Below, piece after piece: positions 1 through 10,900 of a DNA stretch of 64,000 nucleotides. Position numbers and translations under genes: made by a program. This DNA comes from Alopecurus myosuroides (Eukaryota > Streptophyta > Magnoliopsida > Poales > Poaceae): NCBI GenBank assembly GCA_028641055.1, contig CM054063.1, forward strand, positions 43,381,136-43,445,135, read 5' to 3'. The notes beneath the pieces are model-generated. The model saw only the letters and a program-made list of their open reading frames with translations, was not told the origin of the DNA and did no database searches. Numbering within the stretch: position 1 is the stretch's first letter; every line of letters begins with the position of its first letter.

Positions 1-1
1 C

Positions 2-381
2 GACGGCTGGTCCGCGCTCCAGGAGGCCGTCTGCACCCGCGAGGACGCCATCGCCACCATCATCGCGCGCCACTACCAGCCGCTCGCCTGGGCCAAGTGG
101 TGCCGCAGGCTGCCCCGGGTCCTCGCCTCCGTCTCAGCCGCATCCGGGACTTCTACATGGAGATCTCCTTCCACTTCGAGTCCTCCGTCATACCCTTCAT
201 CGGCCGCATCGCGCCCTCCGACACCTACCGCATCTGGAAGCGGGGCGCCGCGCTACGGGCCGACATGACGCTCGCAGGGTTCGACGGCTTCCGCATCCAG
301 CGCTCCGACCAGACCTTTCTCTTCCTCGGCGACGGGGCACGGCCCGAGGACGCTGGGGGTAAGGAGCTGATGAAGGTATTC
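2..381 (+). pseudogene. ANKRD13-like ankyrin/GPCR-chaperone protein, frameshifted exon fragment
   Basis: Translation starting at base 2 reads DGWSALQEAV and then ARHYQPLAWAKWCRRLP. After about base 105 the matching frame moves to the one beginning at base 1, which reads RIRDFYMEISFHFESS, PFIGRIAPSDTYRIWKRG and ADMTLAGFDGFRIQRSDQT. These are hallmark strings of the plant ankyrin-repeat ANKRD13 family: the last ankyrin repeat followed by the GPCR-chaperone domain, thought to act in membrane-protein trafficking. The frame change between roughly 95 and 140 means a 1-nt indel, so the exon cannot be read through as it stands; a sequencing error would look the same. Homology stops near GGKEL at about 375, where a GTAAGG or GTATTC donor could lie, and the rest of the chaperone domain is not found downstream. 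The upstream part lies outside the window. It is either a decaying gene or a transposed fragment. Confidence 0.75.
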
Positions 382-483
382 ACCTTCCCCTCACCACCGC
401 CAACTCCTCCCGGCCTACTGTTTGAGGTACCTGTTTCGCTGCCGGCCCTTGCCCTGCTGCCTGTGACGAGAGTAAATACATGA

Positions 484-1541
484 ATGATCAAACTGTGCTG
501 TGCTGCTGTATATTTCAATTTCAGTCTGTTCATGTCAGCTTCTGCTACATGCACTTTGCTTAGGGAAAATTCGTTTCTACAAAATGATTGACAATGTTCT
601 TGAGAACGCTCAAATTAATAAAAGACATGTTTCAAATTGACACACAAAGGATCAGAACATGTGAGCGGTCTGATGCTTGCGGTCCTATATATATATATCT
701 ACTAGCCAATTCGCCAGCATATACTAGCAAATGGAGGTGGGAAAGAAGACAAATAGCTGCATGGACTTGTTTAGTTTATTAGCATTGCGCTGGGTTGTTT
801 ACACTGCAGAAGTCTTTAATATTTTCATCACTTCAAGAGAAGAAACATTCCTTGAAACCGTAATGCACGAGAAATGGGGATGGTTTCAGAAAGGTCTGGT
901 GTGATGCTTGTTTTGGTCGCAACTTTGACGCCGAAAACAAGAAATCACCAAAGAATTTGTGACTGGGAAAGAGCACTCCATGAACAAGAAGCATTGATTT
1001 ACGCTCATCCTCGTCATTAAATTCTCTCCGCACCTCTGTCCCTCTAACACCTCCAGATCTCATCAATTGTCTGTCCTCCCTCTGAGCATCAGCAGCAGTC
1101 ATCTGTGATAATTTCTTGCTATGGTAGAGGGTCATCAGACTACCATCTCTATGTGTCTGTAGCCAACAAAAATAGTTACCAAAAAAATAGAGTATAACAT
1201 ATATTGGCAAACCAAGAAAAATGACAGACGGTTGACGAAATATGGTGCTGAGATGATCACGTTTTCCTTTCGGTTTAGTTGATATTGTAGAAGAATGATT
1301 GCTACTTCCAGATAAGTTTGATGCTCATTTCTATGCAGTTGGTATTTAGATTTGGAAGTAATAGTGTATCAGTACGAAGAAAGGCCTATCTCTCATATCT
1401 CATCTATGTTCTATGCATGTAAATTTTGGATGCTAAAGGTTATGGTATACCATAGGCTAATCCATTTTGGTTGTTTGAATGTTTTTGCCTTCTTTCTCGG
1501 TCTTCCGTTGATCAATGGCTGACATTCTCTTCTGATTTCAG
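484..1541. other. No gene recognised (intron-like or intergenic)
   Basis: AT-rich sequence with only short spurious ORFs. It contains a short AT run near 688-700 and nothing that I can assign to a family. Confidence 0.5.
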
Positions 1542-1625
1542 AAAACGCTGGAAGAAGCAAGTCGACATCCAGCAGCACATCCGTCAACACCAAGCGGCTC
1601 GATGAGGGCACCAAGAACATTGCCC
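1542..1625 (+). other. Possible short internal exon, product unrecognised
   Basis: An 84-bp block lies between a pyrimidine-rich acceptor (TGATTTCAG) and a donor (CCC|GTGAGC). One frame is Ser/Thr-rich (RSKSTSSSTSVNTKRLDEG). It could belong to the same host gene as the block at 4639-4879, since the CACTA element between them would then sit in an intron. The reading phases do not join cleanly, so this remains tentative. Confidence 0.25.
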
Positions 1626-1899
1626 GTGAGCAACCATCAATCTCCCATTATGTACTTAATCCTCCATTGTGAATAATGTGCTGCTGAATAGAAATTTGAT
1701 TGGTTCGTATATGGCGTACTTGACTTATTCTGGAGAAAGATTCCTCCTAATGAACTAGAGGCTGGAGGTGTTTGCTGTCTCGATCCTCTTAATGGCCACT
1801 CAGTATACCATATGTATTGAAGATTCACTGGTAGAAAAATGGCCTTCGGTATGCCAGCATCAGTCCCCAAGCGTCGCGCCCCGTGACTAATGAGTCTTT

Positions 1900-2110
1900 A
1901 TTCCCGGGTCGCCAGGAGACCCGCGACAGACCAATCAGACGTCGCGGTTTGGGAAACGCGTTGCCGCGCGTGGAGGGAATTAATTCCGGTTGACCTCGCC
2001 GCCCGGGACTATTGGTCCTTTATTCCCCGTTCCCGTGGCCAACCGGGACCATTGGCTCTTTATTCCCCGTGCCCGTGGCCAACCGGGACTAAACATCGGC
2101 TTCTCGCCTT
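1900..2110. repeat. CACTA-1 left subterminal repeats
   Basis: Repeated blocks of CCCGTGGCCAACCGGGAC followed by ATTGG and TTTATTCC occur here, with matching inverted copies at 3860-4050. In CACTA elements such arrays bind the TNPA-type protein. Confidence 0.8.
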
Positions 2111-2239
2111 CCCGCGGCGGTTTTTATTTCGCGAAGAGGCAGAGGGCGCCATTTCCACTGCTCGCTCTCTTCTTCCTCTGTTCTTCCTCGTTCTTCCTCT
2201 GTTCTTCCTCTCTCGCCATTTCAAGCACACGCACGCAAA

Positions 2240-2959
2240 ATGGCTGAATGGACGGAATACGATGGGAAGACACCATGCGGCAAGGATTTGGACGTGCTCT
2301 TCAGCAACAGTTGCGCGCGGCTGCCTGAAGCTCTAGGTCGTTTGGCCGATCTGTATTGGGCAGCTCCCGAAGAACACCGGTTCTTTGGGCTCGATCTGGA
2401 GTACACGGCGAATCAGCAGGATGTTGCCGTCATCCAGATTTCGTTCAAGGAGACGGTGTTGGTCTTCCAATGGTCAAGGTACGTAGAAGCTAGCACACGT
2501 CCACGTACAAATCTTGCATGCATGCATTTCGGGTTTTTTGGTTGCATGTGAAGATCATATGTGCTGCAACTAATCTAACACATAGCCTATTTTTGTTGTT
2601 ACAGTAGCTCAAGGCATTGCCCGGACCTTGTTGATTTTCTTGTCTACAATGGGTTCGACTTTTGCAGCGTTGACATCACGCAAGACCGCGTGAAGTTGGC
2701 GCGCATCGGTGTTGTGATACCTGAAGATCACTATATTGATCTTCAGAATCTTATCCAGTTCACCGGGCCAAAGACCGGGATGGCTGTCATGGCAAGCTAC
2801 TTAATCGACCCCTGCTATCACCGGATGAAGACTGATTTCCCCCGGCAGAATCACAACTATTGGGAGGAGACCCCATTGCGCATGACGAACCTCAAGTATG
2901 CGGCCGTAGATGCATATGTTGCGTACGAGTTGTTCCGCATCTACTCGGCGGGGCCATAG
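2240..2959 (+). CDS. Werner-like 3'-5' exonuclease (DEDDy) captured inside CACTA-1
   Basis: Two exons: 2240-2478 with donor AG|GTACGT, and 2605-2959 with acceptor TTACAG. They join in phase to encode 197 residues ending at TAG. The protein is a single 3'-5' exonuclease domain of the WRN/RNase D type, which removes nucleotides from 3' ends of DNA or RNA using two metal ions. Motif I is FFGLDLEYT (D52, E54). Motif II is VDITQDRVKL (D107). Motif III is LKYAAVDAYVAYELF (Y178-x3-D182). All five expected catalytic residues are present and no stop or frameshift interrupts it. There is no helicase and no targeting peptide is evident. The ATG at 2240 follows a pyrimidine-rich leader with CTCTGTTCTTCCTC repeats. 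The gene lies wholly between the CACTA ends, so it moves with the element; whether it is expressed cannot be seen. The nearest relatives are grass Werner-exonuclease-like genes. Confidence 0.85.
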
Positions 2960-3129
2960 ATGATGTATGCGTTCGATATTGCGCATGTAATGGTTATCTA
3001 TAATTAGTAGTATATATATATGTAATGGATAACTTTTGTGATCGACTCTATATATATATGTTAATTATGAAATGTGATCGACTCTATGTTTGTGTTATGT
3101 GTGATCGACTCTATGCATGTAATTAATAT

Positions 3130-3425
3130 TGTTTGTATTATTGTTCTTCATTTTTTATATATTTTTTCATTTTAAGATTTTAAAATGAATTAGTATTATT
3201 TTTCTTCATTTTTTGATATATTATTTGTATTTTTAAGATTTTAAAATGAATTTGTATTATTGTTCTTAATTTTTGATATACTATTTGTATTTTAAGATTT
3301 TAAAATTAATTAGTATTATTGTTCTTCATTTTTGATATATTATTTGTAATTTTAAGATTTTAAAATGAATTAGTTCTATTTTTCTCAATTTTTGGATATA
3401 TTATTTGTATTTTTAGAAATAATAC
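3130..3425. repeat. AT-rich tandem array (about 60 bp x 5)
   Basis: Five degenerate copies of a unit of about 60 bp that includes TTTTAAGATTTTAAAATGAATT and TATTATTGTTCTTCATTTTT-like strings. It lies downstream of the exonuclease stop, inside CACTA-1. It may act as the 3' flank of the captured gene. Confidence 0.8.
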
Positions 3426-3549
3426 AAATTAAAAGTTAATGTTTATTTATTTATTCAAAATTATTAATTACATCATTACTTTTGTTTATTAAAAGATTTA
3501 TTTGCAATTCAAACAATTAAGAAATGTGGCTTCGACTAACATGTTAATA

Positions 3550-3685
3550 AGATTGATATGATACTACTATCACATACATGCGTGAGAAACACTTGGATTC
3601 GGGACGGGATGGAACTCGGAAGTTAAGCGTGCTAGTGCTAGAGTAGTGGGAGGATGGGTGACCGAGCGGGAAGTATGACCATGAG
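3550..3685 (+). ncRNA. 5S rRNA-derived segment inside CACTA-1
   Basis: The segment aligns by eye along most of plant 5S rRNA. A 5' block resembling the 5S start (GATTGATATGATAC) is followed by GGAACTCGGAAGTTAAGCGT, then AGAGTAGT, then AGGATGGGTGACC and GGGAAGT. These correspond to the 5S internal control region (A box, intermediate element, C box) that binds TFIIIA/TFIIIC. The promoter half is far better conserved than the 5' half. No T-run terminator follows directly; the next 100 bp are A-rich on this strand. A homologous block in the same orientation lies at 42177-42305. It is a derivative, not a functional ribosomal gene. Origin from a 5S-type SINE or a Cassandra-like source is possible. 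Confidence 0.8.
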
Positions 3686-3859
3686 TAAGTAATTTGACTA
3701 GGGATAATCTTAGTTAGACACTAAGCAAAGCAAATAATACAAATTGTGAAAAAAAGAAGGGAGTGAAAAAAAAGGGAGAGGGAGTGAAAAAAAAGGGAGT
3801 GAAAAAAGGTGAGAAAAATAATTAGAAACCAAATGAATTAAAAAAATTACGAAATAAAT

Positions 3860-4050
3860 CTAGTCCCGGTTCATGTGGCCAACCGGGACTAAATGTCCTC
3901 CGACCCCAGGCTCCGCCACCCGCCCACGTGGACGGGCCTTTAGTTCCGGTCCGTAAGTAGCGGGACTATAGGGGGGGGCCTTTAGTCGCGCGTAGCTAGT
4001 CCCGGTTGCCTGGACGGGATTAATGGGCCTGGCGAACCGGGACTGTAGGC
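3860..4050. repeat. CACTA-1 right subterminal repeats
   Basis: Copies of AGTCCCGGTT and AACCGGGACTA in both orientations precede the right terminal inverted repeat, mirroring 1900-2110. Confidence 0.8.
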
Positions 4051-4069
4051 CTTTTTTCTACCGGTGATT

Positions 4070-4638
4070 GCATTCTTATGTCATAGTGTATGCGTTTTTC
4101 ACCATGATGACCTCCTTTTTTGGATGTAGCCTCTTAATAATTCCGATCGTGGAAGTAGATGGCATATAATCAGTGGTATCTTGCACATAGTCTAGTAGTA
4201 GCTAATGGAAACATCTGTTTAGGTTAGGGAATTTCTCTATGGCATTGCAGCACATGTTTAGATGGCATTAGTTTATATAGTTTTGGATGTTAAATGACCT
4301 TTTGATACGATCTAGCGCCTGTAGCAGCTTCTTCGGAAGGTATTCACCTGTTACTTTGATCTTGATCACTCTTATGGCACTAGTTTGAAAACCAATGCGT
4401 GCTTGTCAGGCCGATCTATTTTCCGCATCCAGTGGAAATTGTACTAAGATGTAATTTTGTACCCTGTTCCTGCGTTTTTCTAGTGCCTTAGCCAGCAATT
4501 CTATCTCGGAATAATCCCTTGTGCTATCCAGTGTGATGTTTGTATCAACTGTTTTGGTTTCTGCCTATCCAATTCTCTCCTATCTTTGTACTTGCTTAAA
4601 TGATACGAAGGTGACTAATTTCCGACTCGATTTGGCAG
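4070..4638. other. No gene recognised (intron-like)
   Basis: T-rich sequence with no family signal. It ends in a good polypyrimidine/acceptor context (GATTTGGCAG) before the candidate exon at 4639. Confidence 0.4.
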
Positions 4639-4879
4639 GAAAAGCTTTGGTGGCTGGTTGCACCATCTGTCCGACGAGATCCATAGCGGCGGATGTGGCA
4701 TGTTGCTGGTACTCAACAAGGGCTTCCTGGAGCACAAGTGTTTTGAGGATGGGCATCGCTATCAAGTATGGCGTCAAGGCAATCTCACACTCCCAGCTGA
4801 CTTGTTGTTTGGTATGTTTGGTAGCACACCGTACCCGGGTGGTTTGGTATGTTTGCTGCAGATGAAGTGGTGTTGGTAG
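4639..4879 (+). other. Possible terminal exon, product unrecognised
   Basis: After a TTTGGCAG acceptor, one frame reads KSFGGWLHHLSDEIHSGG, then FEDGHRYQVWRQGN and LPADLLFGMFGSTPYPGG, and ends in a stop at 4877-4879. The composition looks protein-coding and the frame is open across the block, but I do not recognise the family. It may be the far side of a host gene whose intron received CACTA-1. Confidence 0.35.
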
Positions 4880-5214
4880 TGCAATCTGGCTGTAGCTTAA
4901 GTTATCATTAAGTCCAGATGCTACCGAGATGTGTTCCCTGTTAGTTACTTGCTAAGCTAGCTAGAGCTCGATCCGTCGTCGCGGTTGTAACGTGATTGTG
5001 AACTTGTACTCGATCGGAGACACAAACACTTGTGTTGTGTGATGTACTTCGTATAAATGAAGTTGCATATATGTATGTCGTGATTTGATTCAAGTTGATG
5101 ATATTAATAGTGATGCTACTTTCTGGAAATTCTGGACTGTTGTACTGTATTTGTGTATCTATATACCTGTATATGTGTATTCTGGAACGCGCAGTAATTC
5201 TGCAAATTTTAAAA
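4880..5214. other. No gene recognised
   Basis: AT-rich. It could be a 3' UTR or terminator region following 4879; nothing specific is seen. Confidence 0.4.
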
Positions 5215-5617
5215 TTCGAAAATGTTATACAAGGCGCATATTAAATGCGCCTCCTATAAGTTATAGGAGGCGCATTCCAGAATGCGCCTCCTATAACTTA
5301 TAGAAGGCGCATTTAATAGTGAGCCTCCTATAACTTATAGGAGGCGCATTCTGAAATGAGCCTCCTATAACTTATACGAGGCGCATTCTGGAATGCGCCT
5401 CCTATAACTTATAGGAGGCTCATTATTAAATGCGCCTTCTATAACTTATAGGAGGCGCATACTGGAATGCGCCTTGTATACTTGAATATATAGGAGGCGC
5501 ATTTCAAAATGCGCCTCCAATAAGCCAAAATATGCGAGGCTTGGCGTTCGAGGCTCATTCCATATGCGCCTCGAATAACAAAAAAACGAGCCTCCAATAA
5601 TCTTTTCTCTAGTAGTG
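5215..5617. mobile_element. CACTA-2: right-end remnant with palindromic subterminal array
   Basis: About ten alternating copies of ATAGGAGGCGCATT and AATGCGCCTCCTAT form an inverted-repeat array. It ends in a terminus whose reverse complement is CACTACTAGAGAAAAG, at 5602-5617. The left terminus is absent: sequence left of about 5215 is unrelated. The relic abuts a truncated LTR at 5618. Confidence 0.75.
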
Positions 5618-7893
5618 AATAACCGAGGCACATGGAGACGATGATGTATTCCCGAGTTCCTCCCACAAAGGGAGTACGTCTCATTGGAGGGGTGTGAGCT
5701 CGCCACGAAGGCCTACTCAACGCCACAAAGGCCTCACCCTATTCTCCGATGAAACTCGCCACAAAGGCCTAGTTCACCTTCCACTATTGGCAACCTTCAA
5801 ACCCGAGGCACGCATCCACAACTCAATTGGAGGCTCTCGATGTCACCACAATCTTGGGGCACACATCCACAACTCAATTGGAGGCTTCCAAGAACACCAC
5901 AAGTCGTCTAGGGTCCAAGACCCAAGAGTAACAAGCTCACAATCTTTCACTTGCACGAGTCCTCGTGGAGAGACCAAACCGATGCAACCGATGCAAATGG
6001 CAAGAGCACAAGTGCTCGAATCCCCCACTCTAAAATTCCAACAAAGCAACAAATGCTTATGGGGGAATAAGAGAGGAAGAACAATGGAGAAACACCAAGA
6101 ACTTCAAGATCAAGATCTACTAGGTTTCCCTCACTAAGAAGGAGAATGGATTGGTGTAAATGTAGATCTAGATCTCCTCTAACTTCTCCCTCAAAGATAT
6201 GCAAGAATCATTGGAGGGATTGAGAGAGGAGCAAGCTTTCCAAAGTCAACAATGGTGGAGAGAAAGAGGAAAAACGGGTTGGGAAAGGCTTGGGGGCTTT
6301 GGGGAAGAAACCCCCTTAAATAGGGGCTCAAAACTAGTCGTATTCTGCCCAAAACGCGTCCAGGCCGGATTGGTCCGGAATATTCCGGACCCGAATATTC
6401 CGGATGCAAACATAGCTTTTTCCCGTTATGGCCGGAATGGCCCGGAATATTCCGGATGCAAAAAGTGAGACTCACAACCGATACGAGAAATGCTATAACT
6501 TTTGCATATGGACTCCGTTTTCGATGTTCTTGGGCTTGTTGAAATCGCAACGACGAGCACTACAAGAATATGCAGAGAAACATCATTGTGCATGAATGGA
6601 AGATAAAACAAAATGGGTAAAGGTTTAGACCTCTAAAATAGGAACACCCGGTAAAACCTCCAACACAAAAACACACATAACTTTTGCGAATGAACTCCGA
6701 ATAAGGTGAATCCAAATGGGTTGGAAAGGTAATAAAAAGGACTATCCAAAAAAAGGAATGGAGAAGTTACCACACATGAAAGGTGTGGAAACATTCTAAA
6801 AACTGAACCGGATATTTTCACCACCGAAATCGCAAGAAGTTTTTCTTACCAAAACCGTTTTCGATAAACCTTGGCTTGCCATGAAGATCATGACAAGCAC
6901 TAAAACCCAAAGGAGACAAAAGCCAAATAAGAACCAATAAAGGTGATATGAAGAGTATGCAAATGTTTGAGCTCTCCACAACAATTCGATCACGTTACTC
7001 ACTTGAGAGCCCCTCTTGATAGTACGACTATCTATCCTATAACCCGGTCTCCCGAAGACACGAGACCGGTAAAATAGAAAACCTATCAAGATTATACCTT
7101 TGCCTTGAGCATTCCACTTGAGCTAGATGATGATGATCTTGACTCTCTCAAGTTGGATCTTCTTTCTTGATTTCACTTGCTAGCACAAGCTCCGGTTGAT
7201 GAAGACTTGCAAGTTGCTCCCCCATACACCATTATGGGAGAGACTAGCTCCCCCATACACTATTATGGGAGAGATCCTTCTCGGAAAATCTTCACAAGGA
7301 CACAATCTCCAAAAGGGTGGTAAGAATCAAGCATAGGATATCTTCTAGATGCTTCACTTGAGCTTCCACGTCAAGCTAGATGACGAACACCACTTGACGA
7401 CGGCATAGACCACGGGCTATATGAAATCTTCCTTTTGGTTCATGCCCATGGAAAGATACCTAACCACACATAGAGATGCCACACACACATATGATGGGTT
7501 AGTTCACAAAGCCATATTTACAATTGCTTACCATACCATGAGATACACAATCCCTCTTGGTACAAATTGTAGCTTTGTGTGTTGATCACTTCCTTGATCA
7601 ACCTTGTATCTTTGCTTCTCACTTCAAATGATGATGTCTTGAAGATGATAATGAAAGATCACCTAATCCTTTTTTTCAAGACACACTAGCAATAAGATCA
7701 ACTCTAATCATGACCATTCTTCATATAAATCCTTGCATATAATAATGGACATCAAGGAAGCTAATAGAGTTCAACACATGAACTCCATTAATTCCCATGG
7801 ACAAGATCTACAAGGATAACTCAATGCAAACATTAGTCCATAAGGATTGTCATTAATTACCAAAACCACATATGGGGGCACCATGCGCTTTCA
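5618..7893 (-). repeat. 3' LTR (outer end truncated)
   Basis: Matches 13946-16228 along its length. The segment corresponding to 13692-13945 is missing and CACTA-2 sequence abuts it directly, so no left target duplication survives. Confidence 0.88.
6377..6453. promoter_or_regulatory. Phased GGAAT/ATTCC array resembling heat-shock elements
   Basis: GGAAT-ATTCC-GGACC-CGAAT begins at 6377 and continues with ATTCC at 6397-6401. GGAAT-GGCCC-GGAAT-ATTCC follows at 6434-6453. The nGAAn/nTTCn pentamers sit in strict 5-bp register within each block, as heat-shock factor sites require. The other LTR has the same blocks near 14709-14785 with a few changes. Regulatory use is inferred only from the motif. 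Confidence 0.4.
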
Positions 7894-7908
7894 ATCTCCC
7901 CCATTTTG
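7894..7908 (-). other. Polypurine tract of the gag-only element
   Basis: On the minus strand AAAATGGGGGAGAT directly precedes the LTR start TGAAAG. This is the plus-strand priming site expected at the inner edge of a 3' LTR and fixes the element's orientation. Confidence 0.85.
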
Positions 7909-10900
7909 GTAATTGATGACAATCCCTTTTTACGAGGGTTTATATGATGAATTAAGCAACCATGCTAAAGAAAGAGCAAGGATGCAATAGCATGGAAAGG
8001 AAAATGCTTAAGAACAAAAGTAAATCATAAACCAAATTCCCTTAAACCCTCTAAACTTCTCCCCCATTGGCATCCATTGCCGAAATGGGCAAAAAGACTA
8101 GAAGGCCAATATAATAAGAGCTCCCCATAGTGTATGCATTCCTCATGATATGAGATATGTCAAGTGCATATATCCAACTATAAATAGATGGAGGGAGATC
8201 AAACTATATTGAGGATCCAAAGAATTGCAAATAAAGTCAAATTGAAGGATACTTTCACAAAGAAGAAACCAACCAAAGGATCCGAAAAACCGATTGACCA
8301 AAATCAATATTTTGATAAGATCAACCAAGTGTTCTGGAAAATCAAGAGGGAACTCCCCAAAGTACATGCACAATGTTAGGTTTGAATTACTATATAATGT
8401 GAACAACATGGACTCATCACTCCCTTCTAGATAATTTGGAACACAAACAAGAGCAAGCGAATAGATTGGAAATGAAGCAAAGAAACTTGCAAACAAACAA
8501 AAAGTTGAGCAATTAAGATCAAGAAGCGACAAATAAAAACTTACTCAACTGAACTAGATGGGCGTGACAAGGAAAAACATTTTTAGAAGACTAATAAGAT
8601 GATAAAATCATCAACATAGTCTTTCAATATAAAGGCACATAGTGCACATCATGTCTTTCCCATACACACAAACCATCAAATGATAAAACACATAGGTCCA
8701 CAAGCTTATTAAGAATCAAAAGGAATACCAAAAGAAAAACAAAGCTTGTGCCTTTTAGAAACCACCAAGGAATATAAAGGAATAAAACATGGTCACTAAA
8801 GAAATAGAATATCAATTAAAGATGTAACTATTATCGTGTCTATAAGTTTCTAAGTGGACACCAGTCACAAAGATATATATTCCCAAAGAAACATGCACAC
8901 ACAAAATAGGTACAAAGGTGAAAAATATGATATCCAAGAGAGGTTCATAAATATACCAATAAGATTTTTGCTTGAAAGCAAAGCACTAAGCTTAGTTTAA
9001 TCTTAAGGGGATATAAATGAGCACAAAAAACTCATCAAAGCATCACAAATATCACAAGGGAAAGGTGATAGTTGGAATGCTTTGAGAAAGGTAACGCATA
9101 TCACAAAATATTCAAATGGTTTTTGAGAATTCATCAATATTGCATATGAGAGACTTCAAGTACAAGTTGATAGATTAATATACTTGGTATTGGTGAATCA
9201 TGAAAATGATTATAAATATCCCCTTAGTATGTAATCATCCAGGCTTACTCATAGTTGAAATAAAGATGCTTTTGATAAGAAATTTGCAAGAACCAAATGA
9301 AATGCAACAAAGGGAAATCATGCCAAGATGCAACCTACACAAAGTTGAAAGCTAGAAATGTATGCATGAGATAGATACTTGTTACCGAGAAGACATTGGT
9401 GATGAAGAGGATGCGAGTTTGATAATCATCGAAGCTTGACTCCTATAATACCATGGTGAGAACACCTTCCTTATGAATGGAGCAAGCAACCAATGTAACT
9501 CCATTGTACCTAAAAACAAAATTCAAGTACAAAATGGTACCCAAACTCATTGGGTCCAAAGTAGTTAGAACAACTACAATACATAGGAAAAACTCCACAA
9601 AAATATGTGCATATTAATATGAATTTGAATTTCATGCACATCTTAGCCATTTAGGATTTGAAGAAGTTTATCCTATATATTGGATCAAAGAAAGTAAGCA
9701 TGACAAAATATATACATAGTAAATATGCATGCACAAACTTTCAAGAACCAAAACAAGATACAAATTGGACAAGGAAACAATTAAACCAAGAAGCCACTCA
9801 TAAGAGTAAAAAGAAAGAGAATTGTCCAAATTATATCAAGACGCAAATCAACACATGATTGAGGAAACCAAATAGAGAAGATACCAAAAACATCAAAGAA
9901 TAAACAAACCCTCTACACTTTTCATGATAGCACACAAAGTACAAAAACAAAAACAAAATGTTTGTCTTCCAAAGAGACAAGTCATTGGGATAAAATACAA
10001 ATTTAAAGACAACAAGTGTTCAAACGCATATAGGATAGTTCTTCAAAGAATTATCTTGCATTTGAATACAAAATGCACACATTGGAATCATTACTCTCCA
10101 TATATAATATTCAAACACTAGTCATGTTTAAATAAAAACAATTAGATTCAATACCAATATAAAGAACGGTGATCTACTCAAAGTAGGATAGCTTCCCCAA
10201 CAATAGTGCAACCCAAAGAAGTATTGAACATAACTGCACAAGTATGGGATCATTGCTTTACCTACCACAAGAAAGCACAACACAAATTTTGAGTAGAGCA
10301 AGGAAGACACAAGGGAATTAAACCAAACAAAACATTGGCAAGAAACAAGGAATTTTTTAGAAAAGGCCAAAGTAAATATGATCAATAAACTTACCACAAA
10401 TTATTATCACTTGTCAAGGACAAGATATGTATGGAGATATTTCTCAGTGGTATATTTGTTCACAATCATATTCATAAAACATAAGCATGTGGTAAAATAT
10501 AGGACTACTAAAAAAACATGCTTAGAAAGAGATTCTTGAAGGCTTCAAATAAAACCCAAAAATGCAAGGCACTAAGAAACTCTCTAACAAACAAGATAAC
10601 AAAGAAGAGAGACACAAGATATTTTAAGCAAATATGGAACTTGTTTGAGCAACATGCCACATAGGAACAAGATAACTAATAATATCAACTCTAGGTGGCA
10701 ATACCTCACATGTTCACATTTTCTAGGATTGTAATACGCACATAGCTTATTACTCCCCCATAATGTGATAATCCATTGAAAACAACAAGAGGCACAAATA
10801 AATCCAACAAGAGAAAGTTAATGGACAAATAGAAATTTAATTTCTCATGAGAATGACATACAACATAGACACTAGATAATATTGATATACCAATACTAAG

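Larger units (their letters stand above)
1826..4066. mobile_element. CACTA-1: complete non-autonomous CACTA element carrying a gene
   Basis: The element starts with CACTGGTAGAAAAA and ends with the reverse complement of CACCGGTAGAAAAA. It is flanked by a perfect 3-bp target duplication, ATT, at 1823-1825 and 4067-4069, which is diagnostic of the CACTA (En/Spm) superfamily. Subterminal regions at about 1900-2110 and 3860-4050 are built from copies of CCAACCGGGACTA in both orientations, the expected transposase-binding arrays. No TNP2 or ORF2 transposase is present, so it must be mobilised in trans. In place of a transposase it carries a two-exon exonuclease gene (2240-2959), an AT-rich tandem array and a 5S-rRNA-like block. 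Length is 2241 bp. Confidence 0.92.

Noticed and set aside
3550..3685. Functional 5S rRNA gene
   Set aside because: 5' half is diverged, it has insertions, lacks a T-run terminator, and lies inside a transposon.
5694..6137. 147-codon ORF repeated at 13969-14466
   Set aside because: Both copies lie in the LTRs of the gag-only element and show no protein family signal.
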